NCBI GenBank assembly: GCA_964490765.1
Contig: CAZBDV010000001.1
Coordinates: forward strand, 62,001 to 126,000
From: CAZBDV01 sp964490765
Lineage (GTDB): Bacteria > Cloacimonadota > Cloacimonadia > Cloacimonadales > JAJBBL01
Direction: 5' to 3'
DNA length: 64,000 nt
The number at the start of each line of letters is the position of its first letter. The first letter of the stretch is position 1. Of this stretch, positions 1 through 9,500 are shown in pieces. A program made the translations under genes and the position numbers. The notes beneath the pieces were generated by a model. It saw nothing but the letters and a program-made list of their open reading frames with translations. It was not told where the DNA came from and did no database searches.

Positions 1-1
1 G

Positions 2-1873
2 CTCGATTTTTCTAAAGTTATCGACTGGCCGGAAAGAGTCAAACTCATGCAAACTCACTGGATCGGGCGCAGTGAAGGGACCAACATCAATTTTCCTGTT
101 AAGAATTCTGATCAAGTGATTTCAGTCTTCACGACGAGGCCTGATACGATCTTTGGCTGTACTTATATGGCACTTCCACCCGAACATCCCTATATTATGG
201 AGTGGCTGAACGAAACAGATCCAGCATCACCACTTCATGCCTTCTGTCAGAAGGTGATTAATCTGGATAAGATCGCAAGAACATCAGAAGATACGACAAA
301 AGAGGGGATGTTCTCCGGACATTATTGCATAAATCCTGTTAATGGTGAGAAGATACCGATCTGGATTACCAATTACGTTCTACTGGATTACGGAACCGGA
401 GCAGTAATGGCAGTTCCAGCTCATGATCAGAGAGATTTTGAGTTTGCCAAGAAGTACAATCTCCCAATGAAAATAGTGATCCAGAACGAGAAGAGAGACC
501 TGAATCTGGAAGTAATGCAGGAAGCTTTTGTTGATTCGGGTTTTCTGACTAATTCTGCCCAGTTCGACGGAATGGAGAGTGAAGCTTCCAAGAAAGCAAT
601 AACAGATTGGATGATCGAAAAAGAATATGGAGAATATGCAGTGAGCTACAGGCTGCGTGACTGGGGGATCTCACGTCAGCGGTACTGGGGTTCACCAATA
701 CCAATCATTCATTGCCCAGATTGTGGTACAGTTCTGGTTCCGGATGAAGAACTACCCGTAGAGCTACCTATGAATGTTGAAGTAGGGAAGACGAGAAAGA
801 ATCCGCTACTCTCTATAGAGGAATGGGTTAATACAACCTGTCCTGTCTGTAACGGACCGGCAAAGAGAGAAACAGATACAATGGATACATTCTTCGACAG
901 TTCTTGGTATTATGCCCGCTTTGCCGATGCTCAAAACGATAAGGTTCCATTCAGCAAAGAGAAAGCAGATTACTGGCTTCCGGTAGATCAGTATATAGGT
1001 GGCATAGAACATGCCTGTATGCATCTGATGTATGCCCGTTTCTTTCATAAGTTTATGCGTGACATCGGTCTGCTAAGTGGTGACGAACCTTTTTCCAGGC
1101 TACTGACTCAGGGGATGGTGATAAAAGACGGTGCCAAGATGTCAAAATCGAAAGGTAATGTCGTAGATCCCAACTACATCATAGACAGATACGGTGCCGA
1201 TACGGCACGTGTCTTCATGCTTTTTGCTTCACCTCCGGATAAAGACGTTGAGTGGAGTGATGAAGGAATAATGGGTGCATTTCGTTTTCTGAATAGAATC
1301 TGGCGGCTTTTCAACAATAATAAAGACCTGATCAGAGAATTCAGAAACCATCAGATCGGGGAGATCAGCGAACAATCACGCAAGCTGCTCTATACAACTC
1401 ATTTTACGATCAAGAAGGTTACCGAAGATATCGAACAAAGAATGCAGTTCAATACAGCTATCGCAGCTCTCATGGAGCATTTCAATAACATATCAGCAGT
1501 AAAAGAACCAGACAAATTGACCGACGATGAAAAAGGCGCCTTTGTTCAGGGGTGTCTTGTTATACCGAGACTACTCTATCCCTTTGCTCCTCATATTGCA
1601 GAAGAACTATGGCAGCAAGCCGGATTTGGCGAGATGATTCACAATTACAGATTTCCTGTCTGGGAACCGAAATACCTGAAACGGGATGAGATCAATTATG
1701 TGATCCAAGTACAGGGTAAGGTTCGGGGAAGAATAACCGTTCCAGCAGATACTGGCGAAGATAAGATAAAAGAGCTGGCTCTCCAGGTTGATAATGTCCA
1801 GAAATTCATCGATAACCAAAAGATAAGAAAGATAGTGATAGTTAAGAACAAGCTCATCAGTATAGTGGTTTAA
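2..1873 (+). CDS. leuS: Leucyl-tRNA synthetase, 3' part (5' end outside window)
   Basis: Class I aminoacyl-tRNA synthetase charging tRNA-Leu in the cytoplasm. The frame is open from base 2 with no start, so the N-terminus including the HIGH motif lies outside the window; roughly 620 of about 820-870 residues are present. Visible in order: the end of the N-terminal catalytic part (DWPERVKLMQTHWIGRSEG), the CP1 editing domain beginning TTRPDTIFG, a zinc-type cysteine pair module (CPDCG and CPVCNG), the FDSSWYYARF segment, the KMSKS signature at bases 1136-1150, the anticodon-binding helical domain and a C-terminal domain with VQGKVRG. The methionine at base 47 is internal, not the start. It is followed directly by a strong terminator and is convergent with the next gene. 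Confidence 0.97.
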   Translation, partial: LDFSKVIDWPERVKLMQTHWIGRSEGTNINFPVKNSDQVISVFTTRPDTIFGCTYMALPPEHPYIMEWLNETDPASPLHAFCQKVINLDKIARTSEDTTKEGMFSGHYCINPVNGEKIPIWITNYVLLDYGTGAVMAVPAHDQRDFEFAKKYNLPMKIVIQNEKRDLNLEVMQEAFVDSGFLTNSAQFDGMESEASKKAITDWMIEKEYGEYAVSYRLRDWGISRQRYWGSPIPIIHCPDCGTVLVPDEELPVELPMNVEVGKTRKNPLLSIEEWVNTTCPVCNGPAKRETDTMDTFFDSSWYYARFADAQNDKVPFSKEKADYWLPVDQYIGGIEHACMHLMYARFFHKFMRDIGLLSGDEPFSRLLTQGMVIKDGAKMSKSKGNVVDPNYIIDRYGADTARVFMLFASPPDKDVEWSDEGIMGAFRFLNRIWRLFNNNKDLIREFRNHQIGEISEQSRKLLYTTHFTIKKVTEDIEQRMQFNTAIAALMEHFNNISAVKEPDKLTDDEKGAFVQGCLVIPRLLYPFAPHIAEELWQQAGFGEMIHNYRFPVWEPKYLKRDEINYVIQVQGKVRGRITVPADTGEDKIKELALQVDNVQKFIDNQKIRKIVIVKNKLISIVV

Positions 1874-1875
1874 AA

Positions 1876-1912
1876 AAAAGCCCCCCATCTGAATGGTGGG
1901 GGGTATTTTTTA
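1876..1912. terminator. Bidirectional intrinsic terminator between leuS and the kinase-like gene
   Basis: A stem of CCCCCCA (1881-1887) with TGGGGGG (1897-1903), extended by T-G and C-G pairs around a five-base loop. An A-tract precedes it and a T-rich tract follows, so it can terminate transcription from either side. It sits between convergent genes. Confidence 0.9.
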
Positions 1913-1954
1913 TGCTAATAGTAGTGATTTATGAGTTAGCGCTATCAACAGAAT

Positions 1955-2629
1955 TTATTTGGGGATATTGAACAGATATTCAACGCCGTTTGGCTTATTC
2001 TTGATCTTTATCTTACCCTCTAGTTCATCTAATAATGTTCTGGCAACAAGCACATCGACTAGCTTATCACTCTCTATCTTCGGAGCAGATTTGGCATTTA
2101 CAGCTTTAACTACCTCGTCAGATATGTTCTGGCCACCTCTCAATACCTCAAAATATACACGAGTACCGTCACGGTATACCTTGAGTTTAACAGTACCACC
2201 ATCTTCCATGTGTTCAATGCAGTTATCAAAAATCTCATAGAGAATATTCAAGAGACTGAAGGGGCTGACCTCTATCGTACTGTCTTCTTCTATCTCCTTT
2301 TCCAGCTTGATCTTGTGCTTGTAAGTGAGATTAAGGTTCAGGAATTGATCAAAGATGTCGATAAAGGTAGCTATGTCGATCTTCTGTTTACCAGTGATCT
2401 TGTCTTTCTCTATCATGTATTTGACGACATTGATTGTGTTGTTGATCTTTTCTAACTGCTGCATGATCTGATCTATACCCTGCAGATCGGGGATCTTAAA
2501 TTTTATGAGCTCGATTCTTCCGGAAATGCTCATTAAAGGTGTATTCATATTATGAATAAAACCTGGAATCAGATCTAAGTATTTGGACAGCTCTCTGTAT
2601 TTGATTAGATCCTTAACATCATCTTTCAT
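1955..2629 (-). CDS. Histidine-kinase-like protein with degenerate ATPase domain
   Basis: A 224-residue soluble protein with no membrane segment and no sensor domain. Residues about 14-60 match a DHp/HisKA helix pair, with a candidate phospho-acceptor His26 in FIHNMNTPL. Residues about 105-224 match a HATPase_c fold, with an N-box-like segment (LYEIFDNCIEHM). The D-box that normally reads DNGPG is replaced by LRGGQN, and there is no GLGL glycine lid before the VARTLLDELEGKI helix. I infer weak or absent ATP binding, so it may be a pseudokinase or a dimerisation/phosphotransfer partner. It has a good ribosome site (AAAGGAG, five bases before ATG) and is the last gene of the SpoVG-like/hflX/aminotransferase operon, 27 bp after the aminotransferase. 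Confidence 0.75.
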   Translation of the reverse strand: MKDDVKDLIKYRELSKYLDLIPGFIHNMNTPLMSISGRIELIKFKIPDLQGIDQIMQQLEKINNTINVVKYMIEKDKITGKQKIDIATFIDIFDQFLNLNLTYKHKIKLEKEIEEDSTIEVSPFSLLNILYEIFDNCIEHMEDGGTVKLKVYRDGTRVYFEVLRGGQNISDEVVKAVNAKSAPKIESDKLVDVLVARTLLDELEGKIKIKNKPNGVEYLFNIPK

Positions 2630-2656
2630 TTTCCACTCCTTTAAATATGGTTCGTA

Positions 2657-3862
2657 TCAAAGGTAAGATTTAATAACCTTTGCCAATCTCTTAACACCTT
2701 CTATATTCATATCTTTGGCAGAATAAGAGAAGTTGATTCTCATCGTATTTTTGCCTTTGCCATTACAGTAAAAGCTGGAACCAGTTACGAAGGCGACCTT
2801 TTCTTTAATAGCATCTAAAAACAGCTCTCCAGTATCAATATGTTCCGGTACGGTCAGGAACAGGAACAGACCACCTTCCGGTTTGGTCCAGGTTACCCCT
2901 TCTGGCATATACTGTTCGAAAGCTTCCAGCATAGCATCACGTTTTTCTCTGTAGAGGTCAATAATTTTTTTTATATTGCTGTCTAACAATCCCTGCTCGA
3001 TGTATCTGGCAGCAATACGCTGAGTATAGGGTGGTGTACAGAGGTCTGTAGACTGTTTAGCAACTACGATCTTATCAAGAATATGTTCATTGCCAACTAC
3101 CCAGCCGATACGGAATCCAGGAGCAAAGATCTTGGAAAATGTTCCCAGCATAACTACCTGTTCACTATTATCGAGATGGTACATTGTCTCTACCGGTTCT
3201 CCTTCGAAACGCAACTCTCTATATGGACTATCTTCTATAATCAGAACATCGTATTTTTTTGCTAACTCAATAATTTCCAATCTTCTCTTTTTGGGCATGG
3301 TAATACCAGAAGGGTTCTGGAAGTCAGGAATAATATAGATGAATTTCGGTTTTTTATTCTCTGATTGCAGATCTTTAAGAACCTCTTCTAGTTTGGTTAC
3401 ACTCATTCCGTGTTCGTCGAGGGGGATACCTACCATATCAGCACCGTAACTGTTGAAAGCACCCAATGCACCTAAATAGGAGGGTAAGCCAACGATGATT
3501 TTGTCACCACGGTCTATAAAAATCTTACCGATCAGATCAAGCGCTTGTTGTGATGCTGTCGTAATTATCACATTCTTTAATGAGATATTCAAGCCCATTT
3601 TTTTATAGCGTTCTACCAGAAGGGTTCTCAACAGAGTATCCCCTTCAGTAGCACCATACTGTAAAGCGACCTGAGCTTCATTCTTCATAATATCACATAG
3701 TATATCATACAACTCCTGGACAGGGAAAGATTCTGGAGAGGGAAGCCCACCGGCGAACGAAATCACTTCAGGATCCTGTGTTAACTTCAACAATTCTCTG
3801 ATCTCCGATTTCTTCATACCTCTGGCATTGGTCGATAAAATCTCATTCAAATCATTAATCAT
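2657..3862 (-). CDS. PLP-dependent aminotransferase, fold type I (LysN/2-aminoadipate transaminase-like)
   Basis: Cytoplasmic class I/II aminotransferase of about 401 residues. It shows the N-terminal ISFAGGLPSPESFP segment typical of the LysN/MocR-like subgroup, TTASQQALD near the cofactor phosphate, the PDFQNPSG substrate/cofactor asparagine motif, and the lysine in GTFSKIFAPGFRIGW that forms the Schiff base. The subgroup acts on 2-aminoadipate, aromatic or branched-chain amino acids; the substrate cannot be read from sequence. The longest frame begins at 3889, but the ATG at 3862 is preceded by a strong GGAGG five bases away, whereas 3889 has none. I therefore place the start at 3862, 19 bp after hflX. 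Confidence 0.9.
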   Translation of the reverse strand: MINDLNEILSTNARGMKKSEIRELLKLTQDPEVISFAGGLPSPESFPVQELYDILCDIMKNEAQVALQYGATEGDTLLRTLLVERYKKMGLNISLKNVIITTASQQALDLIGKIFIDRGDKIIVGLPSYLGALGAFNSYGADMVGIPLDEHGMSVTKLEEVLKDLQSENKKPKFIYIIPDFQNPSGITMPKKRRLEIIELAKKYDVLIIEDSPYRELRFEGEPVETMYHLDNSEQVVMLGTFSKIFAPGFRIGWVVGNEHILDKIVVAKQSTDLCTPPYTQRIAARYIEQGLLDSNIKKIIDLYREKRDAMLEAFEQYMPEGVTWTKPEGGLFLFLTVPEHIDTGELFLDAIKEKVAFVTGSSFYCNGKGKNTMRINFSYSAKDMNIEGVKRLAKVIKSYL

Positions 3863-3881
3863 CTCTTCCTCCGATTTATTT

Positions 3882-5186
3882 TTATTCATTTATATATTTA
3901 AGGTACTTATAGTCCTCAATCTGTTTTTTCACTTTTTGAGATAACTCTTTAGCAATCCTTACTTTCAATATTTGTTCTCTATTTGATTTGTCAATCTGTT
4001 TTTCTAAGACCTCAGTCTGTTCTTTCAAAAACCGGATCAGCTTTTTCATCTCCAGCGGAATATGAAGCACTTCATCTCTTTTCTGGCTCTTTAAAAAGCC
4101 AAAAATCAGGGAGAGCAGTTCATCGAAATTCTCATCATATCTGGCTGAGACGAAAACTGAGTTAGGATAGTTCATCATCAATCTTTTACGGATCAATTTG
4201 GCATTAAGATCGTCTCTTAGCTGGTCGGCTTTATTGAATACATAAAGGATATCTCTGTCTAATGCTCCAATCTCTTTCAGTACATCATTAACTGATTGGA
4301 TATAGTTCTCGAAATCGGGTTGCGATATGTCAACAACGTGTAGTAGCAGGTCAGCTTCAGTAACCTCGAGAAGTGTTGAATGAAAGGAAGTAATGAGATT
4401 ATGGGGGAGTTTCTTGATAAATCCGATAGTATCACTGATGACAATCTTATCATCACTATCATTACAAACCGCTCTTGTGGTTGAATCCAGAGTAGCGAAG
4501 AGTTGATCTGCAACATATAGTTTCTCACCGGTAAGCCTGTTAAAGAGAGTAGTTTTACCGGCATTTGTGTAACCGACCAGAGATACATTTTTCAGAGCAG
4601 TTCTCTTCTTTCTTTTGAGGACAGCATGTTTCTCAACCTCTTCTATCCTCTTCTGCAGTATATTGATCTTCTTTTTGATCTCTCTTCTGTCTAACTCTAT
4701 CTGAGTTTCTCCGGGACCGCGAGTTCCGATACCACCTTCTATCCTTGAAAAATGCTGCCAGAGGTTACGAAGTTTGGAATAGTTATACTGTAACATTGCC
4801 AGTTCAACCTGCATCTTGGCCTGTTTTGTCTTGGCGTGTGTTGCAAAGATATCGAGGATGAGTTCTGTCCGATCAACTACATTACAGGAGGTTAAGCGGG
4901 CAATATTCTTGGCCTGTGCCGGTGATAGTTCATCATTAAAGATCAGGGTATCGACATCCTTCTTCTTCGCTTCATTGCTGATCTCGGTTATCTTTCCTTT
5001 GCCGATATAAGTTGAGGGGTTAGGTTTTTCGAGATGCTGGACGAATCTTCCCAGGACCTCGGCATCTGCCGTCCTGCTTAAATGCTCCAATTCATCAACA
5101 GTTCGTTCATATTCATCTCTCTTCTCTTTACCTGTAAATAGACCGATTAGAAATACTCTCTCTTTGACTTTCTTAGTTGATTCCAT
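3882..5186 (-). CDS. hflX: GTPase HflX
   Basis: Ribosome-associated GTPase that splits stalled or heat-damaged 70S ribosomes in characterised species. The 434 residues show the HflX N-terminal domain (FLIGLFTG, then a YIGKGKITEI segment), a helical linker with GGIGTRGPGETQIELDRR, and the G domain: GYTNAGKTTLFNRLTG (G1), DTIGFI (G3), NKAD (G4) and SAR (G5). It is slightly longer than the E. coli protein through a basic C-terminal coiled region. It lies 9 bp after the SpoVG-like gene and precedes the aminotransferase in one leftward operon. Confidence 0.97.
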   Translation of the reverse strand: MESTKKVKERVFLIGLFTGKEKRDEYERTVDELEHLSRTADAEVLGRFVQHLEKPNPSTYIGKGKITEISNEAKKKDVDTLIFNDELSPAQAKNIARLTSCNVVDRTELILDIFATHAKTKQAKMQVELAMLQYNYSKLRNLWQHFSRIEGGIGTRGPGETQIELDRREIKKKINILQKRIEEVEKHAVLKRKKRTALKNVSLVGYTNAGKTTLFNRLTGEKLYVADQLFATLDSTTRAVCNDSDDKIVISDTIGFIKKLPHNLITSFHSTLLEVTEADLLLHVVDISQPDFENYIQSVNDVLKEIGALDRDILYVFNKADQLRDDLNAKLIRKRLMMNYPNSVFVSARYDENFDELLSLIFGFLKSQKRDEVLHIPLEMKKLIRFLKEQTEVLEKQIDKSNREQILKVRIAKELSQKVKKQIEDYKYLKYINE

Positions 5187-5195
5187 ACTCCCCTT

Positions 5196-5492
5196 TTAAT
5201 AGTCTTTATTTTCATAAACGAGGATATTTTTATTCTTTTTGCGCCATTCCAAAAACTTTTCTTTAACCTCTAACTGCCAGACTAACTTCTTCTCTTCACT
5301 GGCAAAGGTGATTATGTCGATAAAGTGTATCTTGCCGTCATTACCTTTAAAACTCTTCTGCGGCACCTCGATATCAAAATCACGTCCCTTCTTTACTACA
5401 GTTATTTCGTTGATGAAGATTCCCGGAGCCATCTCTACCGTTGCTCTCGCTTCCACTATCCCTCTACCAACATCTCTAAATTTTATCTCCAT
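5196..5492 (-). CDS. Small SpoVG-like protein
   Basis: A 98-residue soluble protein with no confident name. The hydrophobic pattern (GIVEARATVEM, FINEITVVKKG, FDIEVPQKSF, IHFIDIITF) follows that of the SpoVG family, a small nucleic-acid-binding regulator whose members read as RAxASI, VVHDIRVI and FVAMPSK in the same order. The resemblance is by eye only, and the protein could instead be an unrelated beta-rich protein. The start ATG has AGGTG six bases upstream, and a sigma-70-like promoter lies 34 bp upstream. It is the first gene of the operon that continues with hflX, so it may link RNA binding to ribosome rescue. Confidence 0.55.
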   Translation of the reverse strand: MEIKFRDVGRGIVEARATVEMAPGIFINEITVVKKGRDFDIEVPQKSFKGNDGKIHFIDIITFASEEKKLVWQLEVKEKFLEWRKKNKNILVYENKDY

Positions 5493-5525
5493 ATGTTACA
5501 CCTATGATTTTTACTTTCTTAAGAG

Positions 5526-5553
5526 ATATTAAAAAAGGGGGATAAATAGTCAA
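5526..5553 (-). promoter_or_regulatory. Sigma-70-like promoter for the SpoVG-like/hflX operon
   Basis: On the minus strand, TTGACT (5553-5548), a 16-base spacer and TAATAT (5531-5526), about 34 bp before the start codon in the divergent region 5493-5660. The -35 box matches 5 of 6 consensus bases and the -10 box 4 of 6. Confidence 0.4.
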
Positions 5554-5660
5554 TATTAATTATTCACTGAGAGTGTGACTGTCTGGTTCTGATAGAGAGA
5601 AGTAATAAAAATCCTTGACTGCTATTTTCACTATAGTCGATTGATTTAACGAGGATGATG

Positions 5661-6431
5661 ATGGATACAGAATTCTATTTTACTTTTTCCGAGCCGCTTG
5701 TATGTACTGCAATACATAACGGTCATTCTCTTTCTACTCCTGTCAAAGATAATTGCGGACTCCCTGAGGATGATAGAGCCAGGGAAGAGGATTTACGAAC
5801 CGGATACTTCACCAGAATAGGAGTAAACCGCATTGTGCAGAATAGGTCAAGGTTCGAATACGACCTGAACAGAACCAGAGACAGGGCTTTTTATCTCGAC
5901 CCGGGTGATGCCTGGGGTCTTGTTGTCCGTAAAGAACTACCAGATAAGGAACTGATAGAAAATTGTCTGACTCATTACGATATCTTTTACAGAAGGGTGA
6001 GACTCTTTTTTAAAGAGATGCTCAAGTGTTACAGTTCGTTCTGTGTTTTGGATATTCATTCGTATAACCATCACCGCCGAGGGCCAGACGAACCGCTCGA
6101 TGACCCGGCAAAAAATCCGGAGATAATACTCGGGACCAGCAATATGCCACAAAAATGGTTTCCTCTGGTTGATCAGTTACGGGAACGTCTGACATCTTAC
6201 GAATTTATGGGGAGAAGGCTGGACGTGAGAATCAATATCAAATTTCCTGGTGGACATTTTCCTCGCTGGATTCATGATAACTATGGAAATCGTGTGTGTG
6301 CAGTAGCAATAGAGTTCAAGAAAATATTCATGAATGAATGGACTGGTGAGTTTTATCCTGAGGTGTTAAGAGAGTTACGTCAGGTCCTAAAATCGACAAA
6401 ACCGTTTATTTTGAAGCAATTCAATGTCTGA
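5661..6431 (+). CDS. N-formylglutamate amidohydrolase family protein
   Basis: About 256 residues, a zinc-dependent amidohydrolase of the FGase family (PF05013). The family hydrolyses N-formylglutamate to formate and glutamate in histidine breakdown, but many members act on other N-acyl amino acids. Matching features are the N-terminal HNGHSLSTP segment, the acidic EEDLRTGYF block, RFEYDLNRTRD, the metal-binding VLDIHSYNHHR and the C-terminal VAIEFKKIFM. No other histidine-degradation gene is nearby, so the substrate is open. Three ATGs occur in a row at 5655, 5658 and 5661; the GAGG at 5651-5654 has proper spacing only to the third. No signal peptide, so cytoplasmic. Confidence 0.85.
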   Translation: MDTEFYFTFSEPLVCTAIHNGHSLSTPVKDNCGLPEDDRAREEDLRTGYFTRIGVNRIVQNRSRFEYDLNRTRDRAFYLDPGDAWGLVVRKELPDKELIENCLTHYDIFYRRVRLFFKEMLKCYSSFCVLDIHSYNHHRRGPDEPLDDPAKNPEIILGTSNMPQKWFPLVDQLRERLTSYEFMGRRLDVRINIKFPGGHFPRWIHDNYGNRVCAVAIEFKKIFMNEWTGEFYPEVLRELRQVLKSTKPFILKQFNV

Positions 6432-6455
6432 TAAACCTCATATTATTCAACTTTT

Positions 6456-6471
6456 GGAACACAAAATGCAT
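6456..6471 (+). promoter_or_regulatory. Weak candidate sigma-54 promoter upstream of the subtilisin
   Basis: TGGAAC-ACAAA-ATGCA keeps the invariant GG and GC exactly ten bases apart, but differs from TGGCAC-N5-TTGCA at two positions. It lies 72 bp before the protease start. A second GG-N10-GC match at 6506-6521 is probably too close to the start codon to be used. Confidence 0.25.
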
Positions 6472-6543
6472 CAAAATAGAAATAGAAGAAAAATAGAGTG
6501 GAAGTGGCTTGATAGCTGCATTCCATGATTAAGGGAGAGATTA

Positions 6544-9500
6544 ATGAGAAAATTACACGTGTTAATACTGCTGATGCTACTGGCAATATGCCAGATATCT
6601 GCCCTCAACCTGGAAAAGGGGACAGCAGATCTTAATAATGCTCTTAGGGATTTGAAAGACCCGACAGAGATGTTGCCTGTGATAGTGGTTATGAAGGATC
6701 AGTATGATTCACAACTGCTTTATGACCGGGTAAGTAATTTAAGCCGGGATTTAAGACGGGCAACTACCATAGTGGTTCTGAGTTCATTCAGTGAACAGAG
6801 TCAGTCTGAGATCAGAAATATTCTGCTCGATATGGAAGCCGAAGGAATGGTAGATGAACTCCGTTTTCTCTGGATAACCAATGTTATCAGTCTCAATGCC
6901 GTTGGAGAGGCTTTGGTGTTACTCGATAGGAGAGGAGATATCGACAGAATCGAATACGATCCTCTCAGGCCTGCATTGATAGGCTTTGATAATGACTATG
7001 AAAATAACGAAGAGAATATTAAAGTTCAAACTGATCGCAGTGGTAGAGAGATCGTTTACAATGTTAATCTGATGAATGTGCCAGATGTCTGGGATCAGGG
7101 ATTTTTAGGTGCAGGTGTAACAGTTGCAGTTCTGGATACTGGAGTGAATTATAACCATACAGATATAGTCGATCGTATGTGGACTCATGATGATTATCCC
7201 AACCATGGATATAACTTTATTAACAATACTCACGCTACCCTGGATGACCATGGACATGGAACACATTGTGCCGGGACAATAGCTGGTGATGGGACCTCAG
7301 GTTCACAGACTGGTGTAGCTCCAGCAAGCCAGATAATGGCGTTAAAGGTGCTCGATTCTGGTGGGAATGGCCAGCAGAGTGGAGTATGGGATGCCATTCA
7401 ATTCTCCGTAACTAATGGAGCAGACGTGATGAGTCTGTCATTAGGCTGGCTACATGCCTGGAATCCAGACAGAGTATCATTCCGTAATGCGATGAATAAT
7501 GCACTGACAGCCGGAGTAGTCGCTTCAGTAGCAGCAGGGAATGAGGGTAATCAACAGTATATGTACCCTATCCCGAGTAATATAAGGACTCCGGGAGATT
7601 GCCCGCCACCCTGGTTACATCCCGATCAAACACTAACTGGTGGTATTTCTGCTGTAATTTCTGTTGGTGCAACCGATGCTTCCGATAATATTGCCAATTT
7701 CTCGGGCAGAGGTCCAGTTACCTGGCAGGATGTGCCGCCATTCAACGACTATGGATACAATCCCGGTATTGGATTGATCAGGCCTGATGTAGTGGCACCG
7801 GGTGTAGATATAAAATCACTGGTACATTATAACAATAACGGATATAGATTGATGAGCGGAACTTCAATGGCAACCCCCAATAATGCCGGAGTAATAGCAC
7901 TTTTGCTTTCAAAAGATCCGACAATGCTCCCGGAAGAGGTATCCGAGGTTCTGGAGACAAGTGCTCTTCCATTATCCACAACTAAGAGTAATACATTCGG
8001 TTCTGGCCGGGTAGATGCCCTGGCTGCCATCAATATGGTAACGGCCGATAATCCACCCAACCCGGCAACACATCCCAATCCCGCAGATGGAGAGGATAGC
8101 GTTGCTCTCATGCCGACTTTAAGTTGGTCAAACGGTGGTGGTGCCTTGAGTTACTTTTTCTCTCTCGGGACAGATAATCCGCCGACTAATCTGGTCAGTG
8201 GTTATCTAACAGCAGAGGCATTTTACCAAATTAGCGAATATCTGGAATCAGAGACTCTCTATTATTGGCAGGTTGATTCTATGAATGATAATGGAACGAC
8301 AGAGGGTGAGGTCTGGTCGTTTACAACTGGTCTTCCTGTCAGCGAAGATTTCGAAAGTGGAGACTTTTCAGGATATGACTGGCAGTTCACTACTGCAGGC
8401 ACCGGAGTCCAAGAATGGTATGTTACTACCGATGAATCGAACTCCGGTATCTACTCAGCCAGAAGTGGCCAGGCAGATGATAGCTGCATAACCACACTAT
8501 TCATTACACTTGAAGTTGCAGAACCGGGTGTCATATCCTTTTATCGTAAAGTCTCGACAGAAGAGCATTACGATTTCCTCAGGTTCTTTATCAATACCAC
8601 AGTTGTTGGACAGTGGTCGGGAGAGATGAATTGGGGTTATGAGAGTTATGAAGTGCAGCCGGGCACATATACATTCCGCTGGCTCTATCTGAAGAATGCT
8701 TCTAATTCTGGAGGTGAGGATGCAGTATGGATTGACGATATAACCTTCCCACCCCTTGTTCAGGAAGAACCGCCTATTATCATTCCCGATAATCTATGTT
8801 ATGAACTTGATCTGGAGTACATACATCTGACCTGGGAGTTGCCGGAAGAAAGAGAAGATGAACTACCTGTACTTCTCGGTTATAATATTTATCAGGCTAT
8901 TGACCAGGATGACGACTACACACTTTTGAATCCCGAACCTGTAGAGGATAATGAATATCATATTCTGATTTCCGCTGCCGGAGAACATAATTATTATGTA
9001 ACTGCTGTTTACGATTTAGGAGAATCGGAACCTTCCGAAGCAGTTCATATTACCATCGATCCCTCTCCATCGGATCCAATAATTGATCCCCCGGGTGGAG
9101 AGTATGACCATACGGTTACGGTTACTATCGAAACAGATGATCCGGAGGTGTCTGTTTTCTATACTGTTGATGAGACTGAGCCTGACACTGAATCGTTGCT
9201 CTATAGTGAGCCGATAGAGATTATCGCCGATCTGATATTGAAAATCAGGGCCTATAAAGAAGGATCTCTACCTGGTGAAGTACTGACACATGAGTACACT
9301 TTTACCAGTTCAGCTGGTGATGATCTGGCAGAATTGTTTACTGATATGAAGATCTATCCTAATCCCTTCATTCTCAATAATCCCGGCCTTAGAAACAGCA
9401 AGTCTCTGACAATTAATCTACAGCTCGGAAAAGATTCGGGACCTGTTCAGATCGAGATTTATAACATAAAAGGACAGCTTGTCAAAACATTGCAACCTCA

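Noticed and set aside
6506..6521. TGGCTT-GATAG-CTGCA as a second sigma-54 element before the subtilisin
   Set aside because: Three mismatches, and the start would fall at the ribosome-binding site, leaving almost no leader.
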